A stretch of DNA of 64,000 bases from Desulfovibrio sp. Lineage in GTDB: Bacteria; Desulfobacterota; Desulfovibrionia; Desulfovibrionales; Desulfovibrionaceae. Below the pieces are notes generated by a model. That model did no database searches and was not told the DNA's origin. It worked only from the letters and a program-made list of their open reading frames with translations. The position numbers and the translations under genes are program-made. Of the stretch, positions 26,745 to 36,304 are shown piece by piece (position 1 is the stretch's first letter; each line of letters begins with the position of its first letter). The stretch is from NCBI GenBank assembly GCA_031287575.1, contig JAITSV010000055.1, forward strand, positions 1 through 64,000, written 5' to 3'.

Positions 26745-27602
26745 ATGCGCCGAGGCATGAGCGTCCGCACAACCCGCCATACCCCGCGCACCCGGTGTGC
26801 CCTGTGCGTGCTGTATGCGGCATGCGCAGTGGCGTCGTGCGCGGCGCTTCTGGCGTTGTCAGTCCGCCCCGTACTGGCGGGTGGTCCGTCACCGCGAACG
26901 CTGGTGGCCGTGTCCGACGAGTGGGCACCACGCATCATGTCCGGGCCGGACGGTTCCCCCGAGGGCATCTGCCCCATGGTGCTGCGTCAGGTGGCCCAGG
27001 ACCTTGGGCTGGAACTGGAGTTCGGCTTCATGCCCAAGCCGCGCCGCCAGATGGCCTTCCGCCGGGGCGAGATCAACGTGGTTCCGTGCGTTTCGCCCGT
27101 GTGGGAGGGCGTGCTTGCCGACGTGGCCGTGCATTCCGAGCCGTTCATGATGTCCACGGAAATGGTGGTGGTGCCCGCCGGGACCAAGGGCGTGTTCCAT
27201 TCCGTACGCGATTTCGCGGGGATGCGCCTTGGCACCATCGGTGGATACGTCTACCATGATGGTTTCGACGAGGCCTTCGAGAAGGGGATGTTGCGGCGCG
27301 AGGACGCCTACACCGTGCCCCAGAACCTGCAAAAGCTGCGGGCCGGGCGCATCGACGCCATGATCGTGGACGATTACGAGGCCGCCTACTGGATGCACAA
27401 GGCAGGCTGGTCCGAGACCGATTTCCGCGTGGCCTACGTGTTCGCCGCCCCCGCGCCCATCACGGTGATGCTGCATGCCTCGTTGCGCGACTTTCTGCCC
27501 CAGGTCAACGCCTCGCTGGCCCGCATGCGCGCCAACGGCGCCCTGCGCGCCCTGTTCGCGGAATACGGACCGCAGAAGCTGGCCGCGCACCTGACCCGCT
27601 GA
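26745..27602 (+). CDS. Periplasmic solute-binding protein, family 3
   Basis: Encodes 285 aa: a long signal peptide (through about residue 45, ending LSVRPVLAGG) and a family-3 bacterial extracellular binding domain (LVAVSDEWAPRIMSGPDGSP ... DAMIVDDYEAAYWMHKAGW). These bind amino acids or similar small ligands, either for an ABC transporter or as sensors. No permease or ATPase gene is adjacent, so it is an orphan. ATG 26745 is preceded by CAGGA; the ATG at 26757 is a reasonable alternative that keeps the signal peptide. Confidence 0.83.
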   Translation: MRRGMSVRTTRHTPRTRCALCVLYAACAVASCAALLALSVRPVLAGGPSPRTLVAVSDEWAPRIMSGPDGSPEGICPMVLRQVAQDLGLELEFGFMPKPRRQMAFRRGEINVVPCVSPVWEGVLADVAVHSEPFMMSTEMVVVPAGTKGVFHSVRDFAGMRLGTIGGYVYHDGFDEAFEKGMLRREDAYTVPQNLQKLRAGRIDAMIVDDYEAAYWMHKAGWSETDFRVAYVFAAPAPITVMLHASLRDFLPQVNASLARMRANGALRALFAEYGPQKLAAHLTR

Positions 27603-27699
27603 CGCTTGCGGTGGCTAGCCGCGTGCCCGCCCCCGGCCCCTTCCGTCTCTCCAGCGGGCCATCCGGATCCGCGTCCAATCCTTCGTCAAGGAACCTGCC

Positions 27700-27906
27700 A
27701 TGAAAGTCTACCGCTATCTGACCGGCCCCGACGATTCCGCCTTCTGTCACCGCGTCACCGAAGCCCTGAACAAGGGCTGGCAACTGCATGGCGGCCCCAC
27801 GCTGACCTACGACGCCGAGCGCAAGCAGGTGATCGCCGGACAGGCCATCGTGAAGGACGTGGAAGGCAAGGACTACATGCCGGGCATGGACCTTTCCGCC
27901 CAGTAG
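27700..27906 (+). CDS. DUF1737-type small protein
   Basis: Encodes 68 aa matching the compact DUF1737 pattern (YRYLTGPDDSAFCHRVTEAL, NKGWQLHGGPTLTYD, VIAGQAIVKDV). Function is unknown; the fold is expected to be a small alpha/beta domain, cytoplasmic. AAGGAA lies 7 bases before the ATG. It is monocistronic and converges on the MCP gene with only 25 bp between them. Confidence 0.88.
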   Translation: MKVYRYLTGPDDSAFCHRVTEALNKGWQLHGGPTLTYDAERKQVIAGQAIVKDVEGKDYMPGMDLSAQ

Positions 27907-27931
27907 CGGCAGGGGCCGGAGTCCGCCGGCG

Positions 27932-29707
27932 TCACCCTTCCTGCATCTCGCCGACCAGGCGTTGCAGTTCGTGGGCCTGGTCGGCCAGGTCGCCGATGGC
28001 CCGCGCCGCGTGCACCATGGCCTCGGCCATGGAGGACGAAATGCGGTCCACTTCCTTGATGGCGTGGTCTATCTCGTCGTTTTCCGCCGTCTCGCGCTCC
28101 ACGGCTGCCGCGATGCTGCTCACCTGCGCCGCCGTTTCCTCGATGAGCCCCACGATTTCGCGCAACGTCTCGCCCGACCGTTGCGCGGCCTGCGTCGAAT
28201 CGTTGATGGCGCCCACCGCGTTGTCCACGTTCTGCACGTTCTTGCGCGTTCCCTCCTGAATGTTGCCGATGGCCTCGCCCACCTGCCTGGTGGCGGCCAT
28301 GGTCTTTTCCGCCAGCTTGCGCACCTCGTCCGCCACCACCGCGAACCCCCGTCCGGCGTCGCCCGCTCGGGCCGCCTCGATGGCGGCGTTGAGGGCCAGC
28401 AGGTTGGTCTGGTCGGCGATGTCCGAAATGACGTTCATGATCTGGCCGATGCCTTCCGCCTGTTCCCCCAGCACCGCCATGTCCGTCTTCAGGCTCAGCG
28501 CCTGATCCTGCGCAAGGCCGATGCCGCGCACCACGTGGCCAACGACGGTGGCGCCCTCCAGCGCCTTGGCGCGGGCGTTGTCGGCGGTGTGGGAGGCGTT
28601 GGTGGCGCTGCGGGCGACATCCGCTATGGTCTCGCTCATCTCGCCGATGGCCGTTGCCGTGCGCGCCACGCTGTCGAGCTGCGCGGAGGCGCCGCTGGAG
28701 GTATGATCGATGCGGCGCGTCAGTTCCTCCGACGCCCTGGATACGTTGGTCACCACCGTTTCGATGCGGGAAGCGGCCAGCATCATGCCCTTGCGGGTGG
28801 CGGCCTCCGCTTCGCGGCGGACATGTTCCGCCTCTTCCGTGGCCAGCCGCGCCCGATGGGCCTCTTCCGTGGCCAGGCGCTGCTTTTCCTCGGCCCCGGA
28901 AATCAGCCCCTTGAGGCTGACGACCATGCGGCGCAAGGCTTCGGCAAGCATGCCCACTTCATCCGCGCCGTGCACGTCCAGTTCACGGTCCAGGCTGCCT
29001 TCGCTCACCGCCTTGGCGTAGTCCACGGCCCGGCGCAGCGGCCGCGTGAGCATGAGCGTTATGCCCACGCCAAGCAGCATGGCCAGGGCGGGGCCGCCCA
29101 GCATGCCCGCCACGATGGCGATCTTGTGCCGCGCGGCGCCCTGCATCTCTTGCTGGTAGAGTTCCGCGGATTCCTTGAGTCCTTGTTCCGTCAGGTCATC
29201 CAGGGCGGCGAACGTGGCATCGTGCACTTTGCGCAAATCCGTGGTACGCGCCAGTATCTCCATCAGGGCCAGGATGTCGCTCTTGTCTTTTTCCCATTCG
29301 CGGATGAGGTCGAACAGGGCATCGTTGCCCTTGCGTCCCGCGTCGAGCTGCTTGCGGAATTCCGTGAACAGGGCGTTTTCGCTTTCCGATCGGGGCAGCG
29401 CCTCGTACTTCTCCATGGCCACTGCTATGGCCGCGCGCGACTGCTCCATGGCCGCGTACTGCTGCCGCGAAAAATCCGGCGAAATGCCGGGTACCAGCAG
29501 GCTGCGCTGGGCAATGACGACTTCGCGGATTTCCTCCGCGATGCGCAGAAGATGCGGAAAGCCCGGCATGCGGCGTGCCACGATGCTTTCAAGCGAGTGG
29601 CTGGCGCTGTTGATGCCCAGGTAGCCGATGACGCCCACCCCGAGCGTTATGGCGGCGACGATCAGAAAGGCCCCTGCGATCTTGGTGCCGATGCGCGAGA
29701 TGCCCAT
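27932..29707 (-). CDS. Methyl-accepting chemotaxis protein
   Basis: Encodes 591 aa: membrane helix about 8-30, a periplasmic four-helix-bundle sensor (about 31-190), a second helix (about 193-218), a HAMP domain ([20 protein letters not shown] onward), a coiled segment with [20 protein letters not shown] repeats, and a C-terminal signalling domain (about 330-590) with the hairpin [20 protein letters not shown]. It reports ligand binding to CheA/CheW. GGGGGAG lies 3-4 bases before the ATG. It is the second gene after a secreted Cache-domain protein 71 bp upstream, which could be its ligand-binding partner. Confidence 0.95.
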   Translation of the reverse strand: MGISRIGTKIAGAFLIVAAITLGVGVIGYLGINSASHSLESIVARRMPGFPHLLRIAEEIREVVIAQRSLLVPGISPDFSRQQYAAMEQSRAAIAVAMEKYEALPRSESENALFTEFRKQLDAGRKGNDALFDLIREWEKDKSDILALMEILARTTDLRKVHDATFAALDDLTEQGLKESAELYQQEMQGAARHKIAIVAGMLGGPALAMLLGVGITLMLTRPLRRAVDYAKAVSEGSLDRELDVHGADEVGMLAEALRRMVVSLKGLISGAEEKQRLATEEAHRARLATEEAEHVRREAEAATRKGMMLAASRIETVVTNVSRASEELTRRIDHTSSGASAQLDSVARTATAIGEMSETIADVARSATNASHTADNARAKALEGATVVGHVVRGIGLAQDQALSLKTDMAVLGEQAEGIGQIMNVISDIADQTNLLALNAAIEAARAGDAGRGFAVVADEVRKLAEKTMAATRQVGEAIGNIQEGTRKNVQNVDNAVGAINDSTQAAQRSGETLREIVGLIEETAAQVSSIAAAVERETAENDEIDHAIKEVDRISSSMAEAMVHAARAIGDLADQAHELQRLVGEMQEG

Positions 29708-29778
29708 GCTCCCCCCTGCGGAAAGCCGATGCCCGCGGCGAGCGGGCGTCGAAGGTCATGCGGACACGGGGTCCCGGT

Positions 29779-30237
29779 TTACTGATACGCCCCGCACCCC
29801 ACCAGCAGGTCGTCCACGCGTTCCATGTACATGGATTTGGGCTCGATGAGCTTGGTCTGGGGATTGGAGAACTTGTAGTCCTGCCAGAACGAGGCGTTGG
29901 TCTTCCCCAGTTCCACGCGCTCCTTGACGAAGTACTTGCCGTCGGGGTCGCGCAGGTCCATCAGGTTCTTGCCCACCTGCTTGGCGTTGGCGCCATGGGC
30001 AAGGCAGGTGCCCTGCATGTCGTAGACAACCACGTACAGGTCGCGATCGACGAACATGCCCTGGGTGTTGCTGATTTCCGCGAAGGCCTTGTCGCGTCCG
30101 TTCGCCTTGATGTAGGCCACGGCCTTCTTGACCATGGCGACGGCCTCGTCCTTGCTGCCCTTGGACTGGGCGTTGGCCAGCGTGCACAGGGCAGCCACGA
30201 GCAACAGGGCAAATGCCGCGCGGAGTGCGTATCTCAT
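29779..30237 (-). CDS. Secreted single-Cache-domain protein
   Basis: Encodes 152 aa: a cleavable signal peptide (MRYALRAAFALLLVAALCTL, then ANAQ) and a Cache_2-like domain (DLYVVVYDMQGTCLAHGANA, GKNLMDLRDPDGKYFVKERV, NPQTKLIEPKSMYMERV). Cache domains bind small metabolites. Here the domain is a free periplasmic protein rather than part of a receptor. AAAGGAG is about 5 bases upstream of the ATG. It precedes the MCP gene in the same orientation. Confidence 0.88.
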   Translation of the reverse strand: MRYALRAAFALLLVAALCTLANAQSKGSKDEAVAMVKKAVAYIKANGRDKAFAEISNTQGMFVDRDLYVVVYDMQGTCLAHGANAKQVGKNLMDLRDPDGKYFVKERVELGKTNASFWQDYKFSNPQTKLIEPKSMYMERVDDLLVGCGAYQ

Positions 30238-30405
30238 GGGTTCTCCTTTGGCGGGCCGTGCCGCGCCTGATGGAATGGATGAGAACCATGATAGCTTGGC
30301 GGATACGAGCGGGGCATGATTACTTGGCGCGCGGGGCAGGCAGGACAAGGCCGACGGCAGCGACAGGGCGGGGGCAGGTGGGATGGACAGGACCGGTTCT
30401 GCAAG

Positions 30406-30439
30406 ACCGGCCAGGTGGACCTCAGTCCGCCTGGCCGGT
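30406..30439 (-). terminator. Stem-loop after the split-Soret gene
   Basis: A 15-bp stem (30406-30420 with 30425-30439, one wobble) with a CTCA loop lies 56 bp past the cytochrome stop. There is no U tract, so it is a terminator candidate only. The rest of 30238-30494 shows no gene. Confidence 0.5.
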
Positions 30440-30494
30440 TGCCGCCGCCGTGTCTGGTGGTGCGCCGTGCGGCGTCGCGGGATGGGCGTGGCCG

Positions 30495-31382
30495 TCAGGG
30501 ATGGTTCCTGAACTTGTCCGCCGTATGCGGGCTGCCGGAATGGCAGGGCGTACAGTCCATCTTTCCCTTGAGCAGGGGCGATTGCTTGCCGGGGTTGTGG
30601 CATTCGCCGCAATAGGTGACCGAGGCCGGGTCGCCGTGGGCCACGGCAAAGGTGCCTGCCTGCCTGGCGTTCATGATGGCGATGGCCCGCGCGGCCACGT
30701 CGGCGGTGATGCGTGCGCAACGCTCGCCGCGTTCCGTGCTCTTTTCCGCAAAGCCCGATGCCTGGCACCACCGGCCCACGGATACGTGGCACAGCGGTGA
30801 ATGGCTCACGCTGGTGGGCAGCGCACCGGCCACGCCCTTGAACGCCGCGCCCGGGTCATGCATGGGGAAGGCGGTCTGCTCGTACCAGCGGAACAGTTCC
30901 GCCACCATGGGATCGCGGTCCTTGCGTCCCCAGAACAGCGCGAAGGCGCTGGCCGCGCCCAGCAGCGCGCCGCAGATGGTGCCCCAGTCGGAAATGCCGC
31001 TCTTGCCCACCTCCAACATGGAGAAGGGGAACTGATTGTACGGGGCGCCATGCTGTTCGCCCATCATGCCCACGATGGCGTAGAACACCCCGTAGCCGCA
31101 GCCGTAGCCCTGATGCCAGTAGCCGTCGTAGGCCACGGGCGCACAGAGCCTGGCATCCAGCACGTGGGGCTTCCACGAGAAGGGGGCGTCCTGCTGGGCA
31201 AAGCGTCCGGCCGTGGCGGCAGGGGTACCGGCGGCGCCCGTGGCGGCCCGGGCTTCCCCCGGCCCCGCCAAAGGTCCCGCAAACGGCGCCGCGCCCGTCA
31301 TCAGTCCGCCGGCAAGGCAGCCCGTCGCGCATCCCAGCGCACCCAGGGTCTTCAAGGCCGATCTTCTGTTCATCCGTTCCAT
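30495..31382 (-). CDS. Split-Soret-type cytochrome c
   Basis: Encodes 295 aa. A twin-arginine-like leader (MNRRSALKTLGALGCATG) is followed by a C_GCAxxG_C_C-type domain (GYGCGYGVFYAIVGMMGEQH, SDWGTICGALLGAASAF). Two c-heme sites sit at the C terminus, CGECH (258-262) and CTPCH (277-281). This matches the split-Soret diheme cytochromes of Desulfovibrio, periplasmic proteins of uncertain redox role. ATG 31382 is chosen over 31373 because AAGGAA is 5 bases upstream. It stands alone; its electron partner is not evident nearby. Confidence 0.9.
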   Translation of the reverse strand: MERMNRRSALKTLGALGCATGCLAGGLMTGAAPFAGPLAGPGEARAATGAAGTPAATAGRFAQQDAPFSWKPHVLDARLCAPVAYDGYWHQGYGCGYGVFYAIVGMMGEQHGAPYNQFPFSMLEVGKSGISDWGTICGALLGAASAFALFWGRKDRDPMVAELFRWYEQTAFPMHDPGAAFKGVAGALPTSVSHSPLCHVSVGRWCQASGFAEKSTERGERCARITADVAARAIAIMNARQAGTFAVAHGDPASVTYCGECHNPGKQSPLLKGKMDCTPCHSGSPHTADKFRNHP

Positions 31383-31719
31383 GCTGTTCCTTCGATGGAA
31401 TAAGAGCGACCACTCGCGCTCGATAGTAACTGTGCATCAGCAAGAGATGTTCCATGTTTGTTCTGTTTTGAAACAATGCGGAACTGCAGCATGTTGCACG
31501 GAATGGAAGACGGCGGAGGGTGCAAAGCGGGCTTTCGTCTGCCAACCCGGGGTATCGGGCCGCCAACCGGACATTGCAGGTTCGGGCAGACCCGCATGCG
31601 GGGGCGCGGGCACGGGCTGGCGAGGGGCGCGGACGGCAGCGCGGCGTTGCGGCGCAGGGGGCGAGCCCATGCAGGCATGGCAGGCGCATGGCTTACCTGT
31701 GCCGGACCGGGCAACGGAA

Positions 31720-31747
31720 ATGGCCGGAAGGGGGTCCTTCCGGCCAT
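31720..31747 (-). terminator. Probable argB terminator
   Basis: A 12-bp perfect stem (31720-31731 with 31736-31747), followed on the minus strand by TTTCCG, 110 bp past the argB stop. The remaining intergenic DNA (31383-31719) shows no gene. Confidence 0.5.
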
Positions 31748-31856
31748 TGATGAGTGACAATCGCGGGTGGCGGTTGGCTGCCCGGTTGGGGGCCGCCAGC
31801 AAGGGAATGCGTGGGCCAGACGGCGGAATCTGCCTGAGGCTGTTCCGGAATTGTCC

Positions 31857-32819
31857 CTACCGGCGGCAGCCGCAGCTGACGGCGGCACGCATGCCGCGCT
31901 CGCCCACGATTTCCGTGCTGATGCCCTTGTCGGTGAACAGTTCCAGCAGGATGCAGTTTTCCACCCGGCCATCCACGATCATGGCCTTTTCCACGCCTTC
32001 CTCCAGCGCTTCCAGGCAGCACTTCACCTTGGGGATCATGCCGCCGGTCAGGGTGCCGTCGGTGAACAGTTCCACTGCCTCGCGGGTGGTCAGCGAGCGG
32101 ATCAGTTCCTTCTGCTTGTCCAGGATGCCCGCCACGTCGGTGAGCAGCAGCAGGCGCTTGGCGCGCAACGCCGCCGCCACGGCCCCGGCCACCGCGTCGG
32201 CGTTGATGTTGTACGTCTCGCCGTTTTCATCCACGCCCACGGGCGCGATGACCGGCACGAAGTTGTCGCGCTCCAGCGAGCGAAGCAGGGTGGTTTCCAC
32301 CCGCATCACCTCGCCCACCTTGCCGAGGTCGATGATTTCCGGGGCGTGGTTGCCGCCGTTGACGATCATCTCCATCTTGCGGGCGCGGATGAGCTGGCCG
32401 TCCTTGCCGGAAAGGCCCACGGCCTTCACCCCGCTGAGGTTCAGCAGGTTCACGATCTCCTTGTTGACCTTGCCCACCAGCACCATTTCCACCACGTCCA
32501 TGGTGGCGTCGTCGGTGACGCGCAGCCCCTCGCGGAACTGCGACTGGATATGCAGCTGTTCCAGCATGCGGCCGATCTGCGGGCCGCCGCCGTGCACCAC
32601 CACCGGGTTGATGCCCACCTGCTTCAGCAGGGCGATGTTGAGGGCGAAGGCCTTTTTCAGCGCCTCGTCCTTCATGGCGTGGCCGCCGTACTTGATGACC
32701 ACGGTCTGCCCGTGGAACTGGCGCATGTAGGGCAGGCACTCGATGAGCACCTTGGACTGGAGCTTGGCGTAGGCGGCGGGGTCTGCGCAGCAGGACGCGG
32801 CCTGTTCGGTCTGGCTCAT
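31857..32819 (-). CDS. argB: Acetylglutamate kinase
   Basis: Encodes 320 aa. N-acetylglutamate kinase motifs: [16 protein letters not shown] near residue 40, [14 protein letters not shown] around 73-86, and [15 protein letters not shown] plus [14 protein letters not shown] toward the C terminus. It phosphorylates N-acetylglutamate in arginine synthesis and is usually feedback-regulated. ATG 32819 follows GAGAG; an upstream in-frame extension lacks family similarity. It lies 121 bp downstream of hslU in the same direction; no other arg genes are present. A Cys-rich N terminus (ASCCADP) and C terminus (SCGCRR) are unusual. Confidence 0.95.
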   Translation of the reverse strand: MSQTEQAASCCADPAAYAKLQSKVLIECLPYMRQFHGQTVVIKYGGHAMKDEALKKAFALNIALLKQVGINPVVVHGGGPQIGRMLEQLHIQSQFREGLRVTDDATMDVVEMVLVGKVNKEIVNLLNLSGVKAVGLSGKDGQLIRARKMEMIVNGGNHAPEIIDLGKVGEVMRVETTLLRSLERDNFVPVIAPVGVDENGETYNINADAVAGAVAAALRAKRLLLLTDVAGILDKQKELIRSLTTREAVELFTDGTLTGGMIPKVKCCLEALEEGVEKAMIVDGRVENCILLELFTDKGISTEIVGERGMRAAVSCGCRR

Positions 32820-32940
32820 GGCACTCTCTGCGGGCGGTGCGCTACGGCGAGGTAGCGGCTGGGGTTCTTGCTGCAACTGGCTGTTTCCCAAAGCAGGATT
32901 TTCGTTCGTTGGCAAGGAGAACAAGCTTAGGAATCAGACC

Positions 32941-34401
32941 CTACAAAATGTAGCGGCTCAGATCCTTGTTGGCGCGCACGTCGGCCAGATGCGCGCGCAC
33001 GTAGTCGCTGTCCACGGTCACCCGGTCACCGGAGCGGTCGGGCGCCTCGAACGAAAGGTCGGCCAGGATTTTTTCCAGGATCGTGTACAGCCGCCGCGCG
33101 CCGATGTTTTCGGTCTGGGCGTTGGTTTCTTCGGCAAAGGCGGCGATTTCGCGCAGGGCGTCGTCGGTGAATTCGATGTGCACGCCCTCCGTGTGCAGCA
33201 GGGCGGTGTACTGCCGGGTCAGCGCGTTGTGCGGCTCGGTGAGGATGCGCAGGAAGTCGTCCTTTCCCAGCGCGGACAGCTCCGCCCGCAGGGGAAAGCG
33301 CCCCTGCAATTCCGGAATCAGGTCCGAGGGCTTGCTGAAATGGAACGCCCCGGCGGCAATGAACAGGATGTGGTCGGTGCGCACCATGCCGTACTTGGTG
33401 TTGACCACGCTGCCTTCCACGATGGGCAGCAGGTCGCGCTGCACCCCTTCGCGCGAGACGTCGGAGCTTTTCTGGGCGCTGCCGCTGGCGATCTTGTCGA
33501 TTTCGTCGATGAAGATGATGCCGGTCTGCTCCACCCGTTCGCGGGCCAGGTCGGACACGCGGTCGTGGTCGATGAGCCGGTCGGCCTCTTCCTGCGTCAG
33601 CAGGTTGAAGGCGTCGCGCACCTTCATGCGGCGGCGCTTGCGGCGCGAGGGAAAGACCTTGCTGAACATGTCGCGCACCTGCGAGCCCACGTCCTCCAGC
33701 CCCGGCATGGACAGCACGCCCACCTGCGGCCCGCCGGATTCCTCCACCTCCATGTCCACCTCGCGGTCGTCCAGCTTGCCGCCGTGCCACAGGGTGCGCA
33801 GCTTTTCGCGGGTGGAGGAGCGGCTGTCCGGCGCGGAGCCGGTGCCCGTGGGGTGGGACGCGTGGGACGCATCGGACTGCGCCGGGGGCTGGGGAATGGC
33901 CTGTCCGCCAGAATGGCTGGCGGAAAGGTCGAAGGTCAGGCCGCCCATGCCCTGCCCGGGTGGCGTGGACGCGGGCTGGGGCGTGCCGCCGGGCAGCAGC
34001 AGGTCCAGCAGGCGTTCCTCGGCGCGGGCCTCGGCCTTCACGCGCACCTTCTCGTTTTCCTCGGCCCGCACCAGGGCGATGCCGATTTCCATCAGGTCGC
34101 GCACCATGGATTCCACGTCGCGCCCCACGTAGCCCACCTCGGTGAACTTGGTGGCCTCCACCTTGATGAACGGCGATGCGGAAAGTCTGGCCAGCCGCCG
34201 GGCGATCTCGGTCTTGCCGACGCCGGTGGGGCCCATCATGATGATGTTCTTGGGGGCTATCTCGTCGCGCAGGGCCGGGTCCAGCTGCTGGCGGCGCCAG
34301 CGGTTGCGCATGGCCACGGCCACCATGCGCTTGGCGGCGTTCTGGCCCACGATGTACTTGTCCAGTTCCGAAACGATTTCACGGGGGGTGAGGTTGCTCA
34401 T
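32941..34401 (-). CDS. hslU: ATP-dependent protease ATPase subunit HslU
   Basis: Encodes 486 aa against about 443 in E. coli. Walker A GPTGVGKT (57-64), pore loop GYVG (90-93), Walker B IIFIDEID and sensor/arginine residues ([16 protein letters not shown]) show an active AAA+ unfoldase. The I-domain carries a Pro/Ser/Gly-rich expansion (about residues 138-200, [17 protein letters not shown] onward). HslU feeds substrates to the HslV peptidase; no hslV is in this window. ATG 34401 fits the family N terminus ([19 protein letters not shown]); the ribosome site is weak. Confidence 0.95.
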   Translation of the reverse strand: MSNLTPREIVSELDKYIVGQNAAKRMVAVAMRNRWRRQQLDPALRDEIAPKNIIMMGPTGVGKTEIARRLARLSASPFIKVEATKFTEVGYVGRDVESMVRDLMEIGIALVRAEENEKVRVKAEARAEERLLDLLLPGGTPQPASTPPGQGMGGLTFDLSASHSGGQAIPQPPAQSDASHASHPTGTGSAPDSRSSTREKLRTLWHGGKLDDREVDMEVEESGGPQVGVLSMPGLEDVGSQVRDMFSKVFPSRRKRRRMKVRDAFNLLTQEEADRLIDHDRVSDLARERVEQTGIIFIDEIDKIASGSAQKSSDVSREGVQRDLLPIVEGSVVNTKYGMVRTDHILFIAAGAFHFSKPSDLIPELQGRFPLRAELSALGKDDFLRILTEPHNALTRQYTALLHTEGVHIEFTDDALREIAAFAEETNAQTENIGARRLYTILEKILADLSFEAPDRSGDRVTVDSDYVRAHLADVRANKDLSRYIL

Positions 34402-34543
34402 GGTGGATATGCGCGAAGGCGGGTTGTTCGTTCTGACGGTGGCCCGCCGAATACAGAGCGGGCAGGCGCCGTGCGGGGCACGATACCAGCGCGGACGGCG
34501 AAAGCCAACGCCCGGCGGGGGCGCGGGGCGGGCCGTAAACGAA

Positions 34544-34573
34544 GGGGAGGGGGCACGTACGCGCCTCCTCCCC
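34544..34573 (-). terminator. Terminator of htrA
   Basis: A 10-bp stem (34544-34553 with 34564-34573, one G-U), followed on the minus strand by TTCGTTT, 28 bp past the htrA stop. Confidence 0.6.
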
Positions 34574-34601
34574 GTTCTTGCGATCATGTGCGCTGTGCGC
34601 G

Positions 34602-36047
34602 CTATTCCAGGGGCACGGTGCGGAAGAAGGTCTGGCCGCGCCGCATCAGTTGCAGCATCACCGCGCCGCGCTTCTTGCCGTCCTGCTCGATGACCTTGGT
34701 GAGGTCGGCGGCGGTGTTCACCGGCTTCAGGTTGGCCAGCAGGATGATGTCACCGGCGCGGATGTCCGCCTCGGCAGCGGGCTTGCCGCCCTCGACGGAA
34801 ACCACCAGCAGGCCGCGTGCTTCTTCCAGCTTCAGGTTGCGGGCGTCTTCCGCGCTGACGGGGCGCACGCTCATGCCAAGCCCGGCGGAGGCCTGTTCCT
34901 TGCCGCCCTTTTCCGGTGCGGCATCGCCGCGCTGGGCGGTCAGGTGTTCCGTCGTGCGCTCGCCCAGGGTAAGGTTGACGGTCTTGGTCTGGCCGTTGCG
35001 CCACAGGGTCAGCTTGGTGGTGTCGCCGGGCTTCAGCGCCGCGATGCGGCGCAGCAGCTGGCTGGAATCGGACACGTCGTCCCCTTCCACCTTCAGCACG
35101 ATGTCGCCGGGCTTCAGCCCCGCCTTGTCGGCGGGTTCGCCGGGCATCACCGAACCCACCAGCGCGCCGCGCGGCTCGCCAAGGCCCAGGGCGCGGGCGG
35201 TTGCCTCGTCCACGTCCTGGATGGTCACGCCGATCCAGCCGCGCCGCACCTTGCCCTCGGCCCGCAACTGGGCAATGACCCGCTCGGCCATGTTGCTGGG
35301 AATGGCAAAGCCGATGCCCTGGCCGGAGGCGATGATGGCGGTGTTGATGCCGATGACCTGGCCGTCCATGTTCAGCAGCGGACCGCCGCTGTTGCCGGGG
35401 TTGATGGAGGCGTCGGTCTGCAGGAAGTTGTCGAAGGGGCCGGAGCGGATGTCGCGCCCCTTGGCGCTCAGGATGCCCGCGGTCACCGAGTGGTCGAGGC
35501 CGAAGGGGTTGCCGATGGCCAGCAGCCATTCGCCTACTTCCAGCTTGTCGGAATCGCCGAAGGGCAGCACCGGCAGTGAGTTGCCCGCGTTGATCTTCAG
35601 CAGGGCGAGGTCGGTTTCCTCGTCGGTGCCGATGACGTTGGCCACGTACGAGTTGGACTTGCCGCTGGCGCCTTGCAGGTTCACGCGGATCACGTCCGCC
35701 TCGGCCACCACGTGGTTGTTGGTGACGATGTAGCCGTCCGTGGAAATGATGAAGCCGGAACCCAGCGAGCGCTGCTTCTGCGGGCGCTGCTGGCGGCCAT
35801 GGAATTTTTCGAACTGGTCGAAGAACTTGTCGAAGGGGGTGCCGGGCGGCATGTTGCGGAACAGTTCATTGAACGGATTTTCCGTGGCCTGCACGGTTTT
35901 TTCGGTGCTGATGTTGACCACGGCATTGCCCGACTGCTTCGCCAGCTCGCGAAAATCGGGCAGCATGGGCGCGGCCTGCGCGGCGGCTGCAAGCACAAGA
36001 CACAGCGCCAGCGCGGCGGCGAGGATACGGGTAAGTGAGCGTGCCAT
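34602..36047 (-). CDS. Periplasmic serine protease DegP/HtrA
   Basis: Encodes 481 aa. Signal peptide ([20 protein letters not shown], cleavage near AQA), trypsin-like protease domain with catalytic H112 (TNNHVV), D147 (ETDLALL) and S220 (GNSGGP), then two PDZ domains (about 255-355 and 385-475). It degrades or refolds damaged envelope proteins. AAGGAG lies 6 bases before the ATG. A good sigma-70-like promoter and a 5' leader with a strong hairpin (36099-36106 with 36113-36120) precede it. Neighbours S1, hslU, hsp20 and a Lon-like protease point to a quality-control region. Confidence 0.95.
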   Translation of the reverse strand: MARSLTRILAAALALCLVLAAAAQAAPMLPDFRELAKQSGNAVVNISTEKTVQATENPFNELFRNMPPGTPFDKFFDQFEKFHGRQQRPQKQRSLGSGFIISTDGYIVTNNHVVAEADVIRVNLQGASGKSNSYVANVIGTDEETDLALLKINAGNSLPVLPFGDSDKLEVGEWLLAIGNPFGLDHSVTAGILSAKGRDIRSGPFDNFLQTDASINPGNSGGPLLNMDGQVIGINTAIIASGQGIGFAIPSNMAERVIAQLRAEGKVRRGWIGVTIQDVDEATARALGLGEPRGALVGSVMPGEPADKAGLKPGDIVLKVEGDDVSDSSQLLRRIAALKPGDTTKLTLWRNGQTKTVNLTLGERTTEHLTAQRGDAAPEKGGKEQASAGLGMSVRPVSAEDARNLKLEEARGLLVVSVEGGKPAAEADIRAGDIILLANLKPVNTAADLTKVIEQDGKKRGAVMLQLMRRGQTFFRTVPLE

Positions 36048-36130
36048 GTAGGGCTCCTTGGCAGGGGGAGTTTGCAGGCGGCGACGTGCCCGCGGCAACG
36101 GCCCCGGTTTCGCGGGGCCGACTGGGTGAG

Positions 36131-36158
36131 ATAATAGGGCATACCGGTACGATGTAAA
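36131..36158 (-). promoter_or_regulatory. Promoter for htrA
   Basis: On the minus strand TTTACA (36153-36158) and TATTAT (36131-36136) each match five of six consensus positions, with 16 bp between. The transcript would have a leader of about 75 nt containing an 8-bp GC stem. Confidence 0.6.
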
Positions 36159-36252
36159 CACCGTGACGCCATTTTTTGTCCGTGAGGGATAAGGGGCAGC
36201 ACTGGGGGGGCGCAAGGTGAGTCCCAAGGTACGTCAAGACGCGGGCGCGAAA

Positions 36253-36284
36253 AAACGGGGGAACGCGCATGCGCCCCCCCGTTT
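36253..36284 (-). terminator. Terminator of the S1-protein gene
   Basis: A 9-bp stem (36253-36261 with 36276-36284); read on the minus strand the stem and tail give a run of U then CGCG. It lies 20 bp past the stop codon. Confidence 0.7.
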
Positions 36285-36304
36285 CATTGTCAGTTGCCGC
36301 GCGG

